In this document: positions 34,274 through 42,679 of the stretch, piece by piece | How the letters are laid out: each line of letters opens with the position of its first letter | Position numbering within the stretch: the first letter of the stretch is position 1 | Source of the DNA: Promethearchaeota archaeon | Lineage (GTDB): Archaea > Asgardarchaeota > Lokiarchaeia > Sigyniarchaeales > SOKP01 | DNA length: 64,000 bases | Assembly: GCA_030603385.1 (NCBI GenBank) | Contig: JAUVXW010000011.1 | Location: 29,564-93,563 of the forward strand | Direction of reading: 5' to 3' | Translations under genes and position numbers: made by a program | The notes under the pieces: model-generated | Seen by the model: the letters and a program-made list of their open reading frames with translations, nothing else | What the model was told of the DNA's origin: nothing | Database searches by the model: none

Positions 34274-34535
34274 TATTTTCACCTTTCATTTCTAATCTGA
34301 TGAGCTGATTAATTTTTTTAATATAAATTGAAATCCTTTCAGGATGATACTTAATTTGATTAAAGTATCTTTTTAGCTGATTTTTGGCTATTTTGCGCAG
34401 GTTAGGTTTAATAGACCTGATAATTAATTGGAAAAATTCTTTATCAGAAATGTTATCTAATTCTAAACCAAGATCTTTCCTTGCAAAACTCTTTGTAGGA
34501 AACTCAATATGTGGTCGAATACCGGCAATTGCCAT
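34266..34535 (-). CDS. Small basic protein co-transcribed with the giant gene (89 aa)
   Basis: Family not recognised. From ATG 34535 it reads MAIAGIRPHIEFPTKSF and continues as a helical, lysine/arginine-rich cytosolic protein ending MKGENNE. Its stop overlaps the giant gene's start in the 8-base string ATGAGTAG, so the two are translationally coupled. A longer version from TTG 34583 (105 aa) is possible. I prefer ATG 34535 because the TATA element at 34584-34593 would put transcription start near 34562, downstream of that TTG. The coupling suggests a job linked to the giant protein, for example as partner, chaperone or expression control. That is inference from position only. Confidence 0.7.
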   Translation of the reverse strand: MAIAGIRPHIEFPTKSFARKDLGLELDNISDKEFFQLIIRSIKPNLRKIAKNQLKRYFNQIKYHPERISIYIKKINQLIRLEMKGENNE

Positions 34536-34583
34536 TTTTTTAATCACTTTTTTTATACATTCTAGAGAAAATATTCTATACAA

Positions 34584-34593
34584 TTAATATAAA
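34584..34593 (-). promoter_or_regulatory. TATA box for the small-protein/giant-protein operon
   Basis: On the minus strand the site reads TTTATATTAA. It is centred about 50 bases upstream of ATG 34535, which leaves a leader of roughly 25 bases. No other TATA-like element lies between the two genes, so both are probably made from one transcript. Confidence 0.5.
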
Positions 34594-34776
34594 GGACAGC
34601 TACTACGATAAATCTTAATGCCTTAATCAACATCAGCTAATTTTTGTCAATCAATAAATTAATTTATCATTAATGGTATATTTAACAGTTTTGTTTTTTC
34701 TTATATTTAAAATTTACCCTTAAAAATGAGCGGAGATTCTTATTTTTTTGGGAATCTCGAGAATTTCTTAGAAGAT

Positions 34777-34800
34777 AGATTCCCAAGTTTTTGGGAATCT
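34777..34800. repeat. Perfect inverted repeat (10-bp arms, 4-nt loop)
   Basis: Arms AGATTCCCAA (34777-34786) and TTGGGAATCT (34791-34800) are exactly complementary. A third half-site, GGGAATCTC, lies at 34750-34758. A related inverted repeat occurs at 35558-35583, on the other side of the winged-helix gene. It could be an operator, a transcript hairpin or a small dispersed repeat. The short ORF that could be drawn through this region looks spurious. The stretch 34594-35009 otherwise shows only AT-rich sequence. Confidence 0.7.
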
Positions 34801-35009
34801 CCCCTTTTTCTCTCTGAATTTTGTGTGAAAAATTCATGGGAGCCTCAGTATCAAGCGTTATTATGGGCAACCATTACAAGATTTTGGGTAAAAATCTAAT
34901 TTGAGTGTGTAAAAAACAATAATTAGCTATTTGAAAAAAAATAAACCTTTTTAAAATTAGAAATTAATACAAAAGCAAAAAAACAGAAAAAATTGACAAA
35001 AATTTTTCC

Positions 35010-35019
35010 TTTATATATG
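35010..35019 (+). promoter_or_regulatory. TATA box of the winged-helix gene
   Basis: The sequence tttatatatg lies about 75 bases upstream of ATG 35089 and just after a T-rich run. A start about 25 bases downstream gives a leader of roughly 50 bases that includes the GGAGGT site at 35073-35078. Confidence 0.55.
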
Positions 35020-35088
35020 GGGGTAAGTATCTTTTTATGATTTTATTAAAAAATTGTAAAAATAGAAAAATTGGAGGTATATATTACA

Positions 35089-35415
35089 ATGGAAACTAAT
35101 CTAATCACAATAAATAAGTTCTTTAAATTGAAAAGATTAGCAGAAATTTTAGCATATGTTATTATTGGGTATGATGCAGCAAAAAATCCAGTGTTACCTA
35201 ACGAAATCGCGAAGTATTACAAAATATCACATAAACAAGTATTGGGGTATATTAACGAGCTAGATGATTTGGGCTATATAATGCGTCCTGAAGAAAAATG
35301 TCCAAGACCTATTAGTCCTACAAAGGAAGGGTGGGAAATGTATGATGAAATGATTTCATCATTTTTTTCAAAGGAGGAGCAAAAATTGATAGAAAAACAT
35401 TCGCTATTAGAGTAA
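35089..35415 (+). CDS. Winged-helix DNA-binding protein (108 aa)
   Basis: The protein has the layout of a small archaeal transcription regulator. After a short N-terminus come PVLPNEIAKYYKISHKQVLG (helix-turn-helix, residues ~36-55), YINELDDLGYIMRPEEKCPR (recognition helix end and wing) and ISPTKEGWEMYDEM, typical of MarR/PadR-like winged helices. ATG 35089 was chosen because GGAGGT at 35073-35078 sits ten bases upstream. A TTG at 35071 lies on top of that site. The inverted repeats at 34777-34800 and 35558-35583 flank the gene and are candidate operators, but nothing in the sequence proves it. Targets unknown. Confidence 0.8.
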   Translation: METNLITINKFFKLKRLAEILAYVIIGYDAAKNPVLPNEIAKYYKISHKQVLGYINELDDLGYIMRPEEKCPRPISPTKEGWEMYDEMISSFFSKEEQKLIEKHSLLE

Positions 35416-35557
35416 GGTTATAATGTATATATAATAATAAATACCTTGAATAGTAGTAGCAGTTCATATAAAAATTTCAATCAGAGCATACATAATATTT
35501 ATAAGCATAATTATACTAAAGTTCTATATAATTAAATATAGATAAAAAAAAGGCTAG

Positions 35558-35583
35558 GAGATTCCCAAAATTTTTGGAATCTC
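35558..35583. repeat. Inverted repeat related to 34777-34800
   Basis: Arms GAGATTCC (35558-35565) and GGAATCTC (35576-35583) are complementary. The loop contains a weaker A/T pairing. The core GATTCC/GGAATC is shared with the repeat before the winged-helix gene. It lies about 35 bases before the SD of the next gene, so control of that gene is possible. Confidence 0.65.
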
Positions 35584-35608
35584 AAAAATCTTTACAAAAT
35601 TTAAGTTC

Positions 35609-35623
35609 AGGTGATTAGCAATA
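35609..35623 (+). promoter_or_regulatory. Shine-Dalgarno with apparent AUA start codon
   Basis: AGGTGA (35609-35614) is followed by six bases and then ATA (35621-35623). Genes in this window with ordinary starts use the same core at the same distance, for example AGGTGA-N6-ATG at 50250 and AGGTGA-N6-GTG at 53889. The in-frame GTG at 35657 is 42 bases from the SD and would discard the basic start of the signal peptide. Confidence 0.6.
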
Positions 35624-37381
35624 AAAAAATATTTTAAGACGATTATCTTCGTTTCAGTGCTTTTAATGTTAAATCTTCACTCAGTTCTTTTATTTGTAAG
35701 TGCACAAGTGGGAGAGGCTGAGTATGCCACGTTCTCGTGGGAGGAAACCACTTATTCTACATCAGTATCGCTAGTCTGGGATGGCGAGTCGGCGGTTCAG
35801 AATTATACAGGTTCTTATTCAGATGTTTTTACTGTTATGGATAACTATGTTAACGTTACTGATAGCACCTATATAGAAGAAAAGCGTATTGTGAATTATG
35901 AGGCAAATTATACCCATTTTTCGAACTTCACTCGCAAAGGGTATCTCAATATCGATATTGACATAGATGTTTATAGAGTAGATGTTGACTATGGAGGTAG
36001 TGCAAAGCTAGTTTGGATGGCTTTAGAAAAAGGCTATTATGAATGGGATTTCTATGAAGATGCCTCAGGATATAGCTACGAGTATATTGAAGAGAATCAT
36101 CAAGTAATAGACAGAGAAATTAAAAAATATGATTGGGATACCATGGAGTTAATTGATGCATGGAATGTAACAGAAGAAATATATGATACTATAAATTGTT
36201 CTGGTGATGCGCATTCTTCTGAAGGAGCATATAACCATTTTAAATTAAATACGACGTTTACAATGCCTCTTTTTCTTGTGTTCCAACTGTATACCACAGA
36301 AAAAGGGGACCATATCGCATGGGCTAGCACTTTTTCAGAGTTCTTAGTATTTCGTGATAAAAATGACGATGGAATATATTCCGTCGGTTATTTTGAAACT
36401 CCTTATTATTTTGGTCCGCTTGATCTCTATTCTGGATCTGAGGCGTTTGGACGATTAAAACCTATAGCAGAAGAGTATGAAGGATCAAAAGAAAGTCTAG
36501 TATTGAACAATACGTTTTCTGGAAGTTTTCCTGATGACAGAACTGTCGATGAGATAGTATCTTCTATTAAATTTACTCCGCCTTCTTTAGTTGGAAATGA
36601 TACGGTCGTATGGGATATAGATTATAAAGGTTTCCCTATTGATATGGTCATTGGTCATAAAGATATCCCATTCGAGGAATATATAACGGATACAACCACT
36701 CCAAACGACTTCTCTTACGGGTTCGATTATAAGATCCGCGGTGGACAAGCAGATTTGAGTCTTACTCTAGGTCTACCAGATATAACCCATCTCGATGAAT
36801 ATGGTATATTTGAGGAGTATAATCTAGGATTATCGCTTCCCAAATATAATTATTTTCTCTCTTCATTTAATATCAATGAAATAGATCCAAAAGACTTAAC
36901 AATTCCCTCTGATATATTTTCATTTGAATCAAATAACCAAACCGTAGCAGAAATAAATCTTGTAAATCCGCTGAAGAGAAATTATACATTATATGATTAT
37001 CCGAGCACTGGAGAGACTATAACAGCCGAGTCTAGAGGTGCAAATATTAATAATATTGTAACTGTTTCTAATAGTTATTTTGGACATATCAACATCCCAG
37101 AGCTGAATTTCTTATATACAATCGAGGACTTGGCTAACGCTATTCCGGGATTCACAATTGTGGATAACCTTTATCATTTACATACAGAAAATTATCCTGT
37201 ATGGGCAGGAAAGAAATTAGTACACGATCCTACAAACACAATATATTTCGAGGATATAACTCTCCCTTTTCGAGTAGATGCTGATTCTATTCTCGGATTT
37301 GATATTGTTATCATTTCTAGTTCGGTTAGCTTCGTTGTTTTAGTTATAACATTAAAGCGAAAGAAATTTAAGAAGAAATAA
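35621..37381 (+). CDS. Secreted, C-terminally anchored surface protein (586 aa from AUA)
   Basis: Function unknown. Read from ATA 35621, the N-terminus is a normal signal peptide: basic KKYFK, hydrophobic TIIFVSVLLMLNLHSVLLFV, then SAQVGEAEY. Starting at GTG 35657 would remove the basic part. The body is acidic, Tyr/Asp/Asn-rich beta-type sequence with many NxS/T sites. The C-terminus is a single helix (ILGFDIVIISSSVSFVVLVI) followed by LKRKKFKKK, a membrane anchor with a basic stop-transfer tail. This matches the ends of the protein at 59943 and the remnant at 37733. It is probably a surface-layer or surface-exposed lipid-side protein, an inference from topology. The gene faces away from the giant gene. 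Confidence 0.8.
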   Translation: MKKYFKTIIFVSVLLMLNLHSVLLFVSAQVGEAEYATFSWEETTYSTSVSLVWDGESAVQNYTGSYSDVFTVMDNYVNVTDSTYIEEKRIVNYEANYTHFSNFTRKGYLNIDIDIDVYRVDVDYGGSAKLVWMALEKGYYEWDFYEDASGYSYEYIEENHQVIDREIKKYDWDTMELIDAWNVTEEIYDTINCSGDAHSSEGAYNHFKLNTTFTMPLFLVFQLYTTEKGDHIAWASTFSEFLVFRDKNDDGIYSVGYFETPYYFGPLDLYSGSEAFGRLKPIAEEYEGSKESLVLNNTFSGSFPDDRTVDEIVSSIKFTPPSLVGNDTVVWDIDYKGFPIDMVIGHKDIPFEEYITDTTTPNDFSYGFDYKIRGGQADLSLTLGLPDITHLDEYGIFEEYNLGLSLPKYNYFLSSFNINEIDPKDLTIPSDIFSFESNNQTVAEINLVNPLKRNYTLYDYPSTGETITAESRGANINNIVTVSNSYFGHINIPELNFLYTIEDLANAIPGFTIVDNLYHLHTENYPVWAGKKLVHDPTNTIYFEDITLPFRVDADSILGFDIVIISSSVSFVVLVITLKRKKFKKK

Positions 37382-37383
37382 CC

Positions 37384-37405
37384 CAAATTTTTTTTATTTT
37401 TATTT
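37384..37405 (+). terminator. T-rich stretch after the secreted protein gene
   Basis: Directly after the stop at 37381 the + strand reads an eight-T run followed by further T-tracts. This fits the oligo-T type of archaeal transcription end. The next gene begins within 45 bases, so read-through to it cannot be excluded. Confidence 0.35.
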
Positions 37406-37411
37406 ATTAGA

Positions 37412-37427
37412 AGGTGATCTTAGCATA
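37412..37427 (+). promoter_or_regulatory. Shine-Dalgarno with apparent AUA start codon
   Basis: AAGGTGA (37411-37417), seven bases, then ATA at 37425-37427. The nearest standard start, TTG 37446, is 28 bases from the SD. This is the second case of this arrangement, in the gene directly downstream of the first. Confidence 0.5.
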
Positions 37428-37709
37428 GCCGATACACTAATTGAATTGTGGTTTCCCAAATGTGAGCTAGATGAATTTTTTAATGTATTTGGTTTATTAT
37501 TTCAGTATTTAGGTATTAAGCATTATTTAATTTTGACCGATTTGGTTAAAGGGAAGACTTTATTAAAGTCGGTCTATGGAGACTTAGATTTTTTAAAAGA
37601 GTATAATCCCTTATTAAATCTTCTATGGAATGATAAGGATAAGATTTGGATGAATCACAAGCTCTTTACGGAAAAGATGGAAAAGATTTATCCTGAACTA
37701 ATTGTTTAA
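37425..37709 (+). CDS. Uncharacterised small protein (94 aa from AUA)
   Basis: Not recognised. From ATA 37425 it reads (M)ADTLIELWFPKCELDEFF, then aromatic-rich VFGLLFQYLGIKHYLILTD and a basic C-terminus ending EKIYPELIV. It looks soluble and mostly helical, with no zinc motif or signal peptide. It lies 43 bases after the stop of the secreted protein and may share its transcript. A shorter reading from TTG 37446 (87 aa) lacks a ribosome site at a usable distance. It could also be the remains of a longer gene. Confidence 0.5.
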   Translation: MADTLIELWFPKCELDEFFNVFGLLFQYLGIKHYLILTDLVKGKTLLKSVYGDLDFLKEYNPLLNLLWNDKDKIWMNHKLFTEKMEKIYPELIV

Positions 37710-37732
37710 TTTTTTGTTTAAATATAAATAGG

Positions 37733-37915
37733 ATGAATGCTGATAGATATTTAGATATATATTATGAAACAAATCTGGCAGTCGATCCCGATGTAATAGA
37801 TAAGACTATTCCTAAGAAAAAGTAACCAGCAATTTCTGGATATAGTATTATCCTAATAATTAGCCTAATTTCAGTAATATCAGTAATTATAATAAAAAAA
37901 CGAATGAAAAAGTAA
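37733..37915 (+). pseudogene. Remnant of a secreted protein's C-terminal anchor
   Basis: From ATG 37733 one frame reads MNADRYLDIYYETNLAVDPD and on to PKKK, hits TAA at 37823, and continues in the same frame as PAISGYSIILIISLISVISV and IIIKKRMKK before the next stop. The second half is a typical anchor helix with a basic tail like those of the 35621 and 59943 proteins. The likely history is loss of most of a surface-protein gene plus an in-frame stop in what remains. Confidence 0.6.
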
Positions 37916-37946
37916 AATTTAATCTTTTTTTAAAAAAAATTGTGAA

Positions 37947-38676
37947 TTATTCAACAGCATTTCCACATTTTAGCTTATATGGATTTCTCAATCTCGCATC
38001 CCCTTTGATAAGATCATCGTCGCAAATAACTTTGGGAGTCATATATCCGCATTTTTCACATTCTACTGCCATAACACTTGCTTTTCCACATAGCTTACAA
38101 TAATTATTTTCGGTTAATTTATCCTTTTTAATGTCGCTCTTTTCTTCAGGGATATCCGTTATTTTTTTATCTTGATTCAAGGCTTTTTCTAGAGGTGTAA
38201 CCTGGTTATCCTCTTTAGAAGATTCTACTAAGCTCGTGTTAGCGTCTTTCAATCTTGGAGAGTTAGAGTCTTTAGAAGACATTTTTATTCCAGTTTCAAC
38301 AAATTTATCAATTATTGGTTTTTGCATAGTTGATACAAACTCTTTTATCTCAGTATCCGACTCTTTGTAATGTTTTTTTTCACTTGGTCTTTTTTTCTCA
38401 GGGTAATTTATAGGCTTTTTATTAATATTTAGACTGTCATTTAACTTATCCTTTATAATGTGTCTATTTTCAATCTTTCTAAGTTTCTCTAATAGTTCTT
38501 TCTGAGTTACCTTCCCTTGCTTTAATAAGTCTACGGTCTTGCTATCGAACTTATTGTTTTCAAGAGCTTCGCTTATTCGAGTTTTATTACGCAATCCTCT
38601 TTCTGTTAATCCAAAGATCTCATAATGAGCTTTTACAAATGAAGGAACTGAATTGTTACTTTGTGATACCATAACG
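37947..38676 (-). pseudogene. ParB-like protein, 5'-truncated copy with zinc-ribbon C-terminus
   Basis: The protein part starts at the repeat border (ATG 38672, MVSQSNNSVPSFVKAHYEIF) and continues through a charged linker to a C-terminal zinc-ribbon region: YCKLCGKASVMAVECEKCGY, then VICDDD and a final LKCGNAVE. The ParB nuclease-like N-terminal domain present in the other copy (58005-59158) is missing. An open frame extends upstream to 38819, but that part is out of frame within the neighbouring secreted-protein gene and is not ParB sequence. This copy keeps the natural 3' end. Without the N-terminal domain it is probably non-functional, or at most a DNA-binding fragment. Confidence 0.65.
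38017..38676 (-). repeat. Long direct repeat, copy 1 (~660 bp, ParB-like internal segment)
   Basis: Matches 58005-58673 in the same orientation with about 5% mismatches by eye and two short indels (one of 18 bases inserted in copy 2, one of about 9 lost). Edges are sharp: the left edge begins TCGTCGCAAATAAC, the right edge ends CCATAACG. Left flank is the natural ParB 3' end, right flank is the 955-aa secreted gene. Confidence 0.9.
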
Positions 38677-41523
38677 ATTATCCCTCCACTTAGGAAGTTG
38701 ACGTGTTTTATATCCAAATAATTCTCGTACCCGTACATTATAACTCTCAATGGTTTGTAGTATATCATCTGGATAAGCAATATAACCAGTCCCAATGTAA
38801 AAAGAATTAAGATTTTCAAGCATTTGTTCCATTAATTCATGATCCACCCACGCCGTCCATGTTCCTGAGATAGTCTTCATATGTCTCTTAAATTCAGACA
38901 GAAAAGCAGCCACATCAAACGAATATTCAGTAAAAATTAGTGTACTTAATGGTATTTCCATCCTCCTTGTTTCTTCTATTTCCTTATGTTCATCATTCTC
39001 CAGATCAAAAGTTATAGATGGCTTTCCATTTTGGGTAACCCGCTTCTCGATAATAGTTGTATTTAATAGCCTAACCTTATCATAGTTAATCTCATCTAAT
39101 GTTTCTGGGAAGTAAGCTTGTGGAATATCGTCACCATTAACATACTTAACCTCCAAAATATCGGCATCGTCAAACTGGTCAATCAAATTCATTTCAACTG
39201 GGAATTCAATAATATTAACTCTCTTTTCAAAACCCCCAGTATCATCCAAACTATAGTTCCTCCAACTCCTTACAAAAGAGATGTCACTACTACCAAGAGC
39301 ACTGGTATCCACATTTATACTCAGTAAATTTATTTCTTCATCGGATCCTATATTACGACTGGAAAAAAAGACTTCTACCTCATTAAGATATTTCATCGCA
39401 TCAGGAACAATATCCCAAGTAATTGAATTGTTGACCTTTAATAAGATATCATACGTATCAATTTCACCAGATAAATATAGAACCTCAGTCTCATTTATAT
39501 TACCATCTAAATCAACAGAAATAGGATTTTGTTCTCTATCATCAATTAACTGGTCAGCTAAATCGAGAAAATCAATATTACCACTTCCATCAATATCATC
39601 AACTTCAGAAATTCCAAAATCAGAGAAACTACCAAGTTCTGGGTTTCGAATTAAATTCCAAAGTATTTCATCTTCAATCATAGAATCTGGTGAAGCTAAT
39701 ATATAAGAAATATTAGCTATCTCAAACTTTGTAATAAACTGAATATTTATATTGTCATCAAAATCATAATAATGTATCAGTCTTGTTATATTTACATCGG
39801 TTTGAAATACTGACCAAACAACATCAAATCTAATATCTATAATAGAATCATCTTTAGCATCATGTCCTTTAGTATAAGTAAAAGCATATTCAAAAGAATT
39901 TTTACCAATACTTGGTAGAATCATATCGTATTCCGTAATATCTTCATCTTCAGTAGGTATATTATCACCATATACATCAGAAACAACCGAACCTGTTAAA
40001 TTATATGTAACCACATCCTTGTTCCAAGTCGTTTCCAGCTCTGTTGTATTAATTGACTGATTACCAAAAACTCTAAGTGTAGGAATAATTGAAACCTCTA
40101 TTGCATTATCAGTATTCTCTTTCCAAATCATAGGTTCTCCAGTATAATAATCTCCCTCTTCTGGTCTCTCAATAGAAATAGTTATCATAGTATTTTTATC
40201 CGAATCATGATCCATCACAACTTGATATATTTCATCATTTCCAAATTCCATTGAAACAAGTGGTGAATCATCTATTCCATCAATAAGACCATCTGAATCT
40301 GTATCCATAACAAAGGGATCAGAACCTATTGTAATCTCATTAAGATCAATAAGTCCATCGGAATCGGAATCCGTAACTGCATATTGTTCATGTATTGGGA
40401 TAAGTAATCCGTTACATGTAAAATAACTATTAAAAGCAAAAGGAGTATCATATATGAAACTCACTCTATGAAATCCTTCCGAAAAACATCCCAAATACTT
40501 AGACTTAGGATAACGTCCAGAGATCATTGTATCTCCCTTATAAAGTAAATCATCACCATCAATAGTTATATTACTAATTTCTCCAAGACCAAGAACAAGG
40601 TTAATATGACTTTCGTCAGAATCTTTTTCAGGTATATAAAAAATAAATTCTATGATTTTATCCATTATATCATCTTCGTCGGTAATTACAGTAGTAGAAC
40701 CAAGGGTATAATATCCCCATATAGTAGATTCAGTCGGATCATAAAAGTTCCAGAATAATGAATTTTGAACTTCAATTACATCAGAAATGAAATCCATATC
40801 CCAATCTGAAGAAACCATTACCTTAAAATTAACGGTCCCATTTCCTTTAAACTTCAATGTATGTTGCCCAGGATCCAGAAATAAATCATACTGGATATAA
40901 CTACCAGAAAATATAGTATAAGCTAAAATTGCAGGATCTACTTCATCATGACTTACTATATCATATACCTCATTAATTACTGTCCCATCAATCTCCATGT
41001 ATAAAGAATTATAGGAAAAATTAACAGGTTGTACAAGTATAGAAATCGGTCCACCAGCATCAAATACAATATCAGTCGTACTAACAGTATTTACTTCAAT
41101 TACTTCCTCCTCAATAAATAGTGGTTCAACAATAATCCAATCAAATATATTATTATCAATATCATCCTGGCTTATACTTATAGAATAAGAAACATTCATA
41201 ACACCAAAATCCACAGGAAATATATTCAATCCATAACTAACATTGTATACCGTACTATTAAAAGTAAACGTCGTATAATCTGTATTACTAATATTACACA
41301 TTATATACGACTCATTATAGGCATTGAAATTATATGTAGTTCGATCAATAGTATCATCATAAAGAAAATCAGCTAATTCAGGATCATACCAAGGTATTAA
41401 AGGTTTCTCAGGTCCTTTAGGAAATTTAATATGATTAGTAACAGTAGGCGCCAAAAAAGCAAAAAGTAACACAAGTACAATTAAAGTTCTTTCGATTTTT
41501 TTTGTTTTATTAATTTTCACCAT
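38656..41523 (-). CDS. Secreted calcium-loop protein, 3' end truncated by repeat (955 aa)
   Basis: The N-terminus from ATG 41523 is a signal peptide: MVKINKTKKIERTLIVLVLL followed by FAFLAPTVTNHIKF. A GTG four codons upstream (41535) is less likely because AAGTGA sits correctly for the ATG. The body is beta-rich and acidic. Around residues 380-425 are two thrombospondin-3-like calcium loops (DSDSDGLIDLNE, DTDSDGLIDGID), and near 640-690 an EF-hand/dockerin-like loop (DIDGSGNIDFLDLADQ). There is no C-terminal anchor. The last six codons (RYGITK) lie inside the 660-bp repeat, so the natural end has been lost. A surface or cell-adhesion role is inferred from export and calcium motifs. Not assigned to a family. 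Confidence 0.8.
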   Translation of the reverse strand: MVKINKTKKIERTLIVLVLLFAFLAPTVTNHIKFPKGPEKPLIPWYDPELADFLYDDTIDRTTYNFNAYNESYIMCNISNTDYTTFTFNSTVYNVSYGLNIFPVDFGVMNVSYSISISQDDIDNNIFDWIIVEPLFIEEEVIEVNTVSTTDIVFDAGGPISILVQPVNFSYNSLYMEIDGTVINEVYDIVSHDEVDPAILAYTIFSGSYIQYDLFLDPGQHTLKFKGNGTVNFKVMVSSDWDMDFISDVIEVQNSLFWNFYDPTESTIWGYYTLGSTTVITDEDDIMDKIIEFIFYIPEKDSDESHINLVLGLGEISNITIDGDDLLYKGDTMISGRYPKSKYLGCFSEGFHRVSFIYDTPFAFNSYFTCNGLLIPIHEQYAVTDSDSDGLIDLNEITIGSDPFVMDTDSDGLIDGIDDSPLVSMEFGNDEIYQVVMDHDSDKNTMITISIERPEEGDYYTGEPMIWKENTDNAIEVSIIPTLRVFGNQSINTTELETTWNKDVVTYNLTGSVVSDVYGDNIPTEDEDITEYDMILPSIGKNSFEYAFTYTKGHDAKDDSIIDIRFDVVWSVFQTDVNITRLIHYYDFDDNINIQFITKFEIANISYILASPDSMIEDEILWNLIRNPELGSFSDFGISEVDDIDGSGNIDFLDLADQLIDDREQNPISVDLDGNINETEVLYLSGEIDTYDILLKVNNSITWDIVPDAMKYLNEVEVFFSSRNIGSDEEINLLSINVDTSALGSSDISFVRSWRNYSLDDTGGFEKRVNIIEFPVEMNLIDQFDDADILEVKYVNGDDIPQAYFPETLDEINYDKVRLLNTTIIEKRVTQNGKPSITFDLENDEHKEIEETRRMEIPLSTLIFTEYSFDVAAFLSEFKRHMKTISGTWTAWVDHELMEQMLENLNSFYIGTGYIAYPDDILQTIESYNVRVRELFGYKTRQLPKWRDNRYGITK

Positions 41524-42301
41524 ATTTTTATTCACTTTTTTATTATTTTTTGTTAGATTTTTTTTAAGTTAATTTGTTTTTTATCCAAATTTTTATAATC
41601 TAAAAACTCATATTATTTTCAATAAATTTCAATGAGTTAAGAGGAATTAAAACAAATTTAATTTAAAAGCTTTGCGAAAGTATAGAATCAGTATATAAAA
41701 TTCTTTACTAAACAAAAATATTTACTAAATATTGATGTTTACTAAATTTCAATCAATTTTAGATTAATTTTATTCGAAATTGAATTGCATTAATTTGAAA
41801 AACATTACCTGAATAAACCACTGTTGACAGAAGTTGACTTTTTAATTGTCTTACGAGTACGAAATTATTATATTTGAATAATCACACCAAAACAATTTAG
41901 AGATATTTTCTTAAAATGATAATTTAACTTATTTTATGATTTTTTTTTAAATAAATTGAGTAACATTTTAATAAAATCCAAACAATAAACGATATTTTCT
42001 ATAACTCAAAAAGAGACTCTTTTTGAAATTCTTAATTTCATTAAAATGATTGAACTTAAAACGGACAAATTATCACTTCAAGAGCTTGAGAAGATTGATA
42101 CATTAATTAACAAAGCAAAAGAAATTTATTTTTATTTTAAATAAAAAACAGCCAAGAGAAAAAAAAATTCCTATAAAAATTTATCTTAATCACTGTATTT
42201 ATCCAAAGAAAAAGAAAATAAAAAAAAATCATGCGAAAAATTTTTTAAAGCAGGTTGTTAAAAAGATGTTGTTATCTTTTAATAATATAGGTTAGATCTG
42301 C
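41524..42301. other. AT-rich intergenic region
   Basis: About 780 bases of very AT-rich DNA. It holds a likely TATA element for the secreted gene (minus strand, TTATAAAAAT near 41590-41600), a near-palindrome aaaaagagactcttttt at 42008-42024, and one micro-ORF at 42046. I see no RNA gene or longer coding remnant. Confidence 0.5.
42046..42144 (+). CDS. Possible micro-protein (32 aa)
   Basis: ATG 42046 opens MIELKTDKLSLQELEKIDTL and continues to IYFYFK. The composition is sensible for a short amphipathic helix (Lys/Glu/Leu pattern) rather than random AT-rich translation. There is no clear SD. It may be a fragment or noise. Confidence 0.25.
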   Translation: MIELKTDKLSLQELEKIDTLINKAKEIYFYFK

Positions 42302-42559
42302 TCATATTATATTCACATTAATACTTAAATTTTTGATAATAACTCGATTTAATCTCTCGCATTTTTTACAGATTGAGAAAATTATTCCGTGATTATGAGA
42401 CATAACCAGAGAATCTTCATTGCAACAATCTGACTTAATTAATTTTAATGTTTTATCAGAAAAAATCTCGTAATTTCCTTTTCTAATTTGTTTACCAATT
42501 GCTTCATTGATTCTTAAATTTAGGAAATTATCATCGGAATCTATGCTTACTTCAATCAT
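42302..42559 (-). CDS. Small zinc-ribbon-like protein (85 aa)
   Basis: Family not recognised. The start ATG 42559 has GGAAGTGAT upstream at a good distance. Residues ~1-40 are mixed alpha/beta. The C-terminal half holds CC at ~45-46, HNH at ~55-57 and CKKC at ~64-67, a plausible zinc-binding set. Such small zinc proteins in archaea are often nucleic-acid binders, which is only a guess here. It stands alone on its strand with about 120 bases to the next gene. Confidence 0.55.
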   Translation of the reverse strand: MIEVSIDSDDNFLNLRINEAIGKQIRKGNYEIFSDKTLKLIKSDCCNEDSLVMSHNHGIIFSICKKCERLNRVIIKNLSINVNII

Positions 42560-42679
42560 TTTATCACTTCCTTATTTTTTTATTGTATCGGTATTTACCA
42601 AAATAATTTTCAAATAAACTAAACTGCTCTTATTATATAAGGCTTACCACGGAGTTATAATTGTTGAAAGAAAAAAAAA

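Noticed and set aside
34682..34870. 62-residue minus-strand frame
   Set aside because: It runs through the inverted-repeat region, lacks an SD and shows no protein-like pattern.
38656..38819. Upstream extension of the truncated ParB copy (first ~50 residues of its open frame)
   Set aside because: This part is out of frame within the secreted-protein gene and has no similarity to the ParB N-terminus seen in the other copy.
39281..39706. 141-residue plus-strand frame
   Set aside because: Antisense to the 955-aa secreted protein, Ser/Ile-rich as expected for the complement of that composition, with no start signal.
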